Below are positions 62,467 to 64,000 of a stretch of DNA of 64,000 bases, piece by piece; within the stretch, counting starts at the first letter, position 1; each line of letters begins with the position of its first letter. The DNA comes from Sphingomonas faeni (GTDB lineage Bacteria; Pseudomonadota; Alphaproteobacteria; Sphingomonadales; Sphingomonadaceae). The stretch lies in contig NZ_JAUSZF010000001.1 of NCBI RefSeq assembly GCF_030817315.1, positions 3,305,001 through 3,369,000 on the forward strand. Direction: 5' to 3'. The notes under the pieces were generated by a model that did not search any database, had not been told where the DNA came from, and worked only from the letters and a program-made list of their open reading frames with translations. Both the position numbers and the translations under genes were made by a program.

Positions 62467-62829
62467 ATGCGTTTTACCACTCTTATGATCGGCGGCCTTG
62501 TGTCGTTCGCTTTGGCAGCCCCGGCGCTGTCGCAGGGCCCCAAAGCGGGTTTCTCCAACAAGAACGGCGTCGTGACCACCAGCCAGTTCGTAAAGACGCG
62601 GGCGGGCGGCGAAGAGGTATCCTGCCAGGATTTCCTCGGCTTGTCGGACCAGCTCAAGCCTCAAGCCGTCTCCTATGTTCTAGGCATGAGCAAGGGGCGC
62701 AATCCCGCGGTGAAGGTGGTGGATGTAACCAGCGTCGCCAAGATCGTGCCTGTGGTCGTCAGCACCTGTCGTTCGCGTCCGAAGGGCGCGTTGCGCGATA
62801 CGGTCAGCACGGTGTTGTACCAGAGGTAA
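62467..62829 (+). CDS. HdeA-like periplasmic acid-stress chaperone
   Basis: The 120-residue protein has a signal peptide (LMIGGLVSFALAAPALSQ) and a domain containing VSCQDFLGLSDQLKPQAVSY, a YVLGMSKG helix and VVVSTCRSRPKGAL. It has the same two-cysteine pattern and spacing as the protein at 42249, so the two are paralogues of the HdeA/HdeB family. AAAGGCG precedes the ATG, the same ribosome-site string as in the paralogue. A hairpin follows 11 bp after the stop. Its motif copy is at nearly the same distance as in the paralogue. Confidence 0.85.
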   Translation: MRFTTLMIGGLVSFALAAPALSQGPKAGFSNKNGVVTTSQFVKTRAGGEEVSCQDFLGLSDQLKPQAVSYVLGMSKGRNPAVKVVDVTSVAKIVPVVVSTCRSRPKGALRDTVSTVLYQR

Positions 62830-62840
62830 TCTCCGGCGTA

Positions 62841-62865
62841 GGGTGGACTAGAGTCTGGTCCACCC
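62841..62865 (+). terminator. Hairpin terminator after the second HdeA-like gene
   Basis: GGGTGGAC pairs perfectly with GTCCACCC around a 9-nt loop. The following sequence is not U-rich. Confidence 0.55.
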
Positions 62866-63154
62866 ATTCGTCCAGCGCGGCGGGATTGCCGCCCCGATCG
62901 GCGCTTTCCCGTTCCGCCGGTCGGCGATCGTCTCTTCGCCCGAAGCGGCAGGGATGCTCGTCATGAGCATCAGGCGCTGGTCCGTTTGACGGGTGGTTCT
63001 ATAGATCGTTCGACTACCGGGCGTGTGCCTGTTCGCGGCGCAGCAACTGTCCACATCCGGACAGGCGCTGTTGATCGGCGAAAGAGAGTTGCGTCCAACT
63101 GTACGCAGTCTATCAAGATGTTTCGTTTTCGGAACATTCGGGTAGGGCGCTGTC
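62866..63154. other. Intergenic stretch
   Basis: No gene or shared-motif copy is supported. Minus-strand open frames here have no recognisable content. Confidence 0.4.
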
Positions 63155-64000
63155 ATGGCATGGGAGGGTAGATGCCTCTCGACGGGTGTTCGTCGCCTGC
63201 TCATCTGGACCCTCTTGGTGGGTGCGGGTTGCAGCGTCGATGCTCAGAAAGTCGCGCCTCACGCTCAACACCGGTCGGACGCGCGGCTCAGCCAGTTCAA
63301 GCACGATCGGTGGACGCAGGACGATGGTGCGCCCATTAACATCGGCGACATAGCGCAAACTCCTGACGGCTACCTTTGGGTCGGCGCGCGTGACGGCTTG
63401 TGGCGTTTCGACGGTGTTGTCTTCGAGAGAATCCACGCTCCGAAGGGGTCCGCGATGGTCGACGCGGGCGTGCAGCGTTTGTTCGTTACGAGCACCGGCA
63501 AGCTCTGGGTGGGCTTTGCGCAGAGTGCCGGGGTGGCGGTGTACGAGGCGGGCGGGCTGATCGATCAGAAACTTCCCCGATCGCCTCCCGTCATCACCAA
63601 CATCACCGAAGGTCCGGACGGGGCGATATGGGTCGAGTGGGGCGGCATCTCCAACCGCCTCTGGCGATTCAGAGGCGGTTCTTGGCGACTGGCGGATAGC
63701 GACACGGGCTTGCCGCAAGGCTACTTGATGGGGCTCACTCCGGCGCGCAACGGCAGGTTGTGGATCCCTGTCATGGCGCCGAATCAAAACGGAGCCGGTC
63801 TCGCGTATGCCGTTCCCGGCGAACGTAGGTTCCGTTGGGTAGGAGGAAGGTTCGACTATCCGAATTTGGCCGAGGACGGTCGCGGCCGAATTTGGGTGAC
63901 GGACCGGCATGGCACGATACTGAGTCGCGATGAGACCGGCGCGGCGGCCGTTGAGAAGCTACATTATCCGGCAGTACCCGGCGTACGTCTCCCCGATCTG
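63155..64000 (+). CDS. Two-component-regulator-propeller protein, truncated by the window edge
   Basis: The frame runs open from the ATG at 63155 to the right edge (about 282 residues). It has a signal peptide or anchor (RRLLIWTLLVGAGC, lipobox-like) and then repeats typical of the two-component regulator propeller: QTPDGYLWVGARDGLWRFDG, TSTGKLWVGFAQSAGVAVYE, EDGRGRIWVTDRHGTIL. Such proteins usually continue into a membrane helix and a histidine-kinase or LuxR output domain, so this is likely a periplasmic sensor. The output domain is beyond the window. TAGGGCG before the ATG is a weak ribosome site. Confidence 0.85.
   Translation, partial: MAWEGRCLSTGVRRLLIWTLLVGAGCSVDAQKVAPHAQHRSDARLSQFKHDRWTQDDGAPINIGDIAQTPDGYLWVGARDGLWRFDGVVFERIHAPKGSAMVDAGVQRLFVTSTGKLWVGFAQSAGVAVYEAGGLIDQKLPRSPPVITNITEGPDGAIWVEWGGISNRLWRFRGGSWRLADSDTGLPQGYLMGLTPARNGRLWIPVMAPNQNGAGLAYAVPGERRFRWVGGRFDYPNLAEDGRGRIWVTDRHGTILSRDETGAAAVEKLHYPAVPGVRLPDL

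Overview
The window is GC-rich DNA from an alphaproteobacterium, most likely a sphingomonad (Sphingomonas or a close relative). I infer this from the gene families: FecI/FecR/TonB-receptor signalling, EcfG-like sigma factors, FixJ-type receivers, a glycan locus with a glucosamine-inositolphosphorylceramide-transferase-like protein, and a two-component-regulator-propeller protein at the right edge. No tRNA, rRNA, CRISPR array or intact insertion sequence was seen. Most of the region looks like an accessory stress and envelope island of short operons.

Layout. 1-4.1 kb: a truncated histidine kinase, an AraC regulator and a cyanide-insensitive type cytochrome bd oxidase (cydAB). 4.3-11.4 kb: a decayed transposase, then katG translationally coupled to a carbohydrate porin and followed by a cytochrome b561-like protein and a Tat/lipoprotein molybdoenzyme; moeA, for molybdenum cofactor synthesis, comes next. 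11.8-15.2 kb: a small outer-membrane protein, two FixJ-type response regulators, an SRPBCC-like protein and a secreted protein. 15.4-27 kb: two complete tripartite efflux systems (HlyD/DHA2-MFS/OMF on +, RND/MFP/OMF on -). 27.3-33.3 kb: a surface-glycan locus. 33.4-37.9 kb: a DUF1275 protein, a bicupin oxalate-decarboxylase homologue, a NarL-type regulator, a small DHp-like protein and a chloroperoxidase-like hydrolase. 38-46.5 kb: a YdeP-type molybdo-oxidoreductase, small exported proteins, an HdeA-like protein, a nitrobindin-like protein, an MFS pump, a UBP zinc finger and a CDF metal exporter. 46.5-55.7 kb: a molybdenum hydroxylase (Mo subunit, 2Fe-2S subunit, triheme cytochrome c), a TonB receptor with an STN domain, and divergent FecI/FecR genes. 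55.9-64 kb: a second DHp-like small protein, a candidate small RNA, a FecI-like sigma factor, a cardiolipin-synthase-like protein, an EcfG-like sigma factor, a Tat-exported copy of the hydrolase, a second HdeA-like protein and a truncated propeller sensor.

How it fits together. Many genes are ones that other bacteria use against acid, oxidative and envelope stress (HdeA twice, YdeP, oxalate decarboxylase, KatG, cytochrome bd, efflux pumps, cardiolipin synthase). About fifteen otherwise unrelated transcription units across the window share one 15-bp element, roughly AWACCTTCGTATGAT, usually 55-125 bp before the start codon and in the gene's orientation. That points to one undescribed regulon. 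A second notable signal is a minus-strand candidate sRNA at 56629-56790 with two hairpin loops carrying the same CCCTCCCC word. A third is a pair of small proteins that resemble histidine-kinase dimerisation helices without the phospho-accepting histidine. All three come from reading the sequence and need computational or experimental tests.
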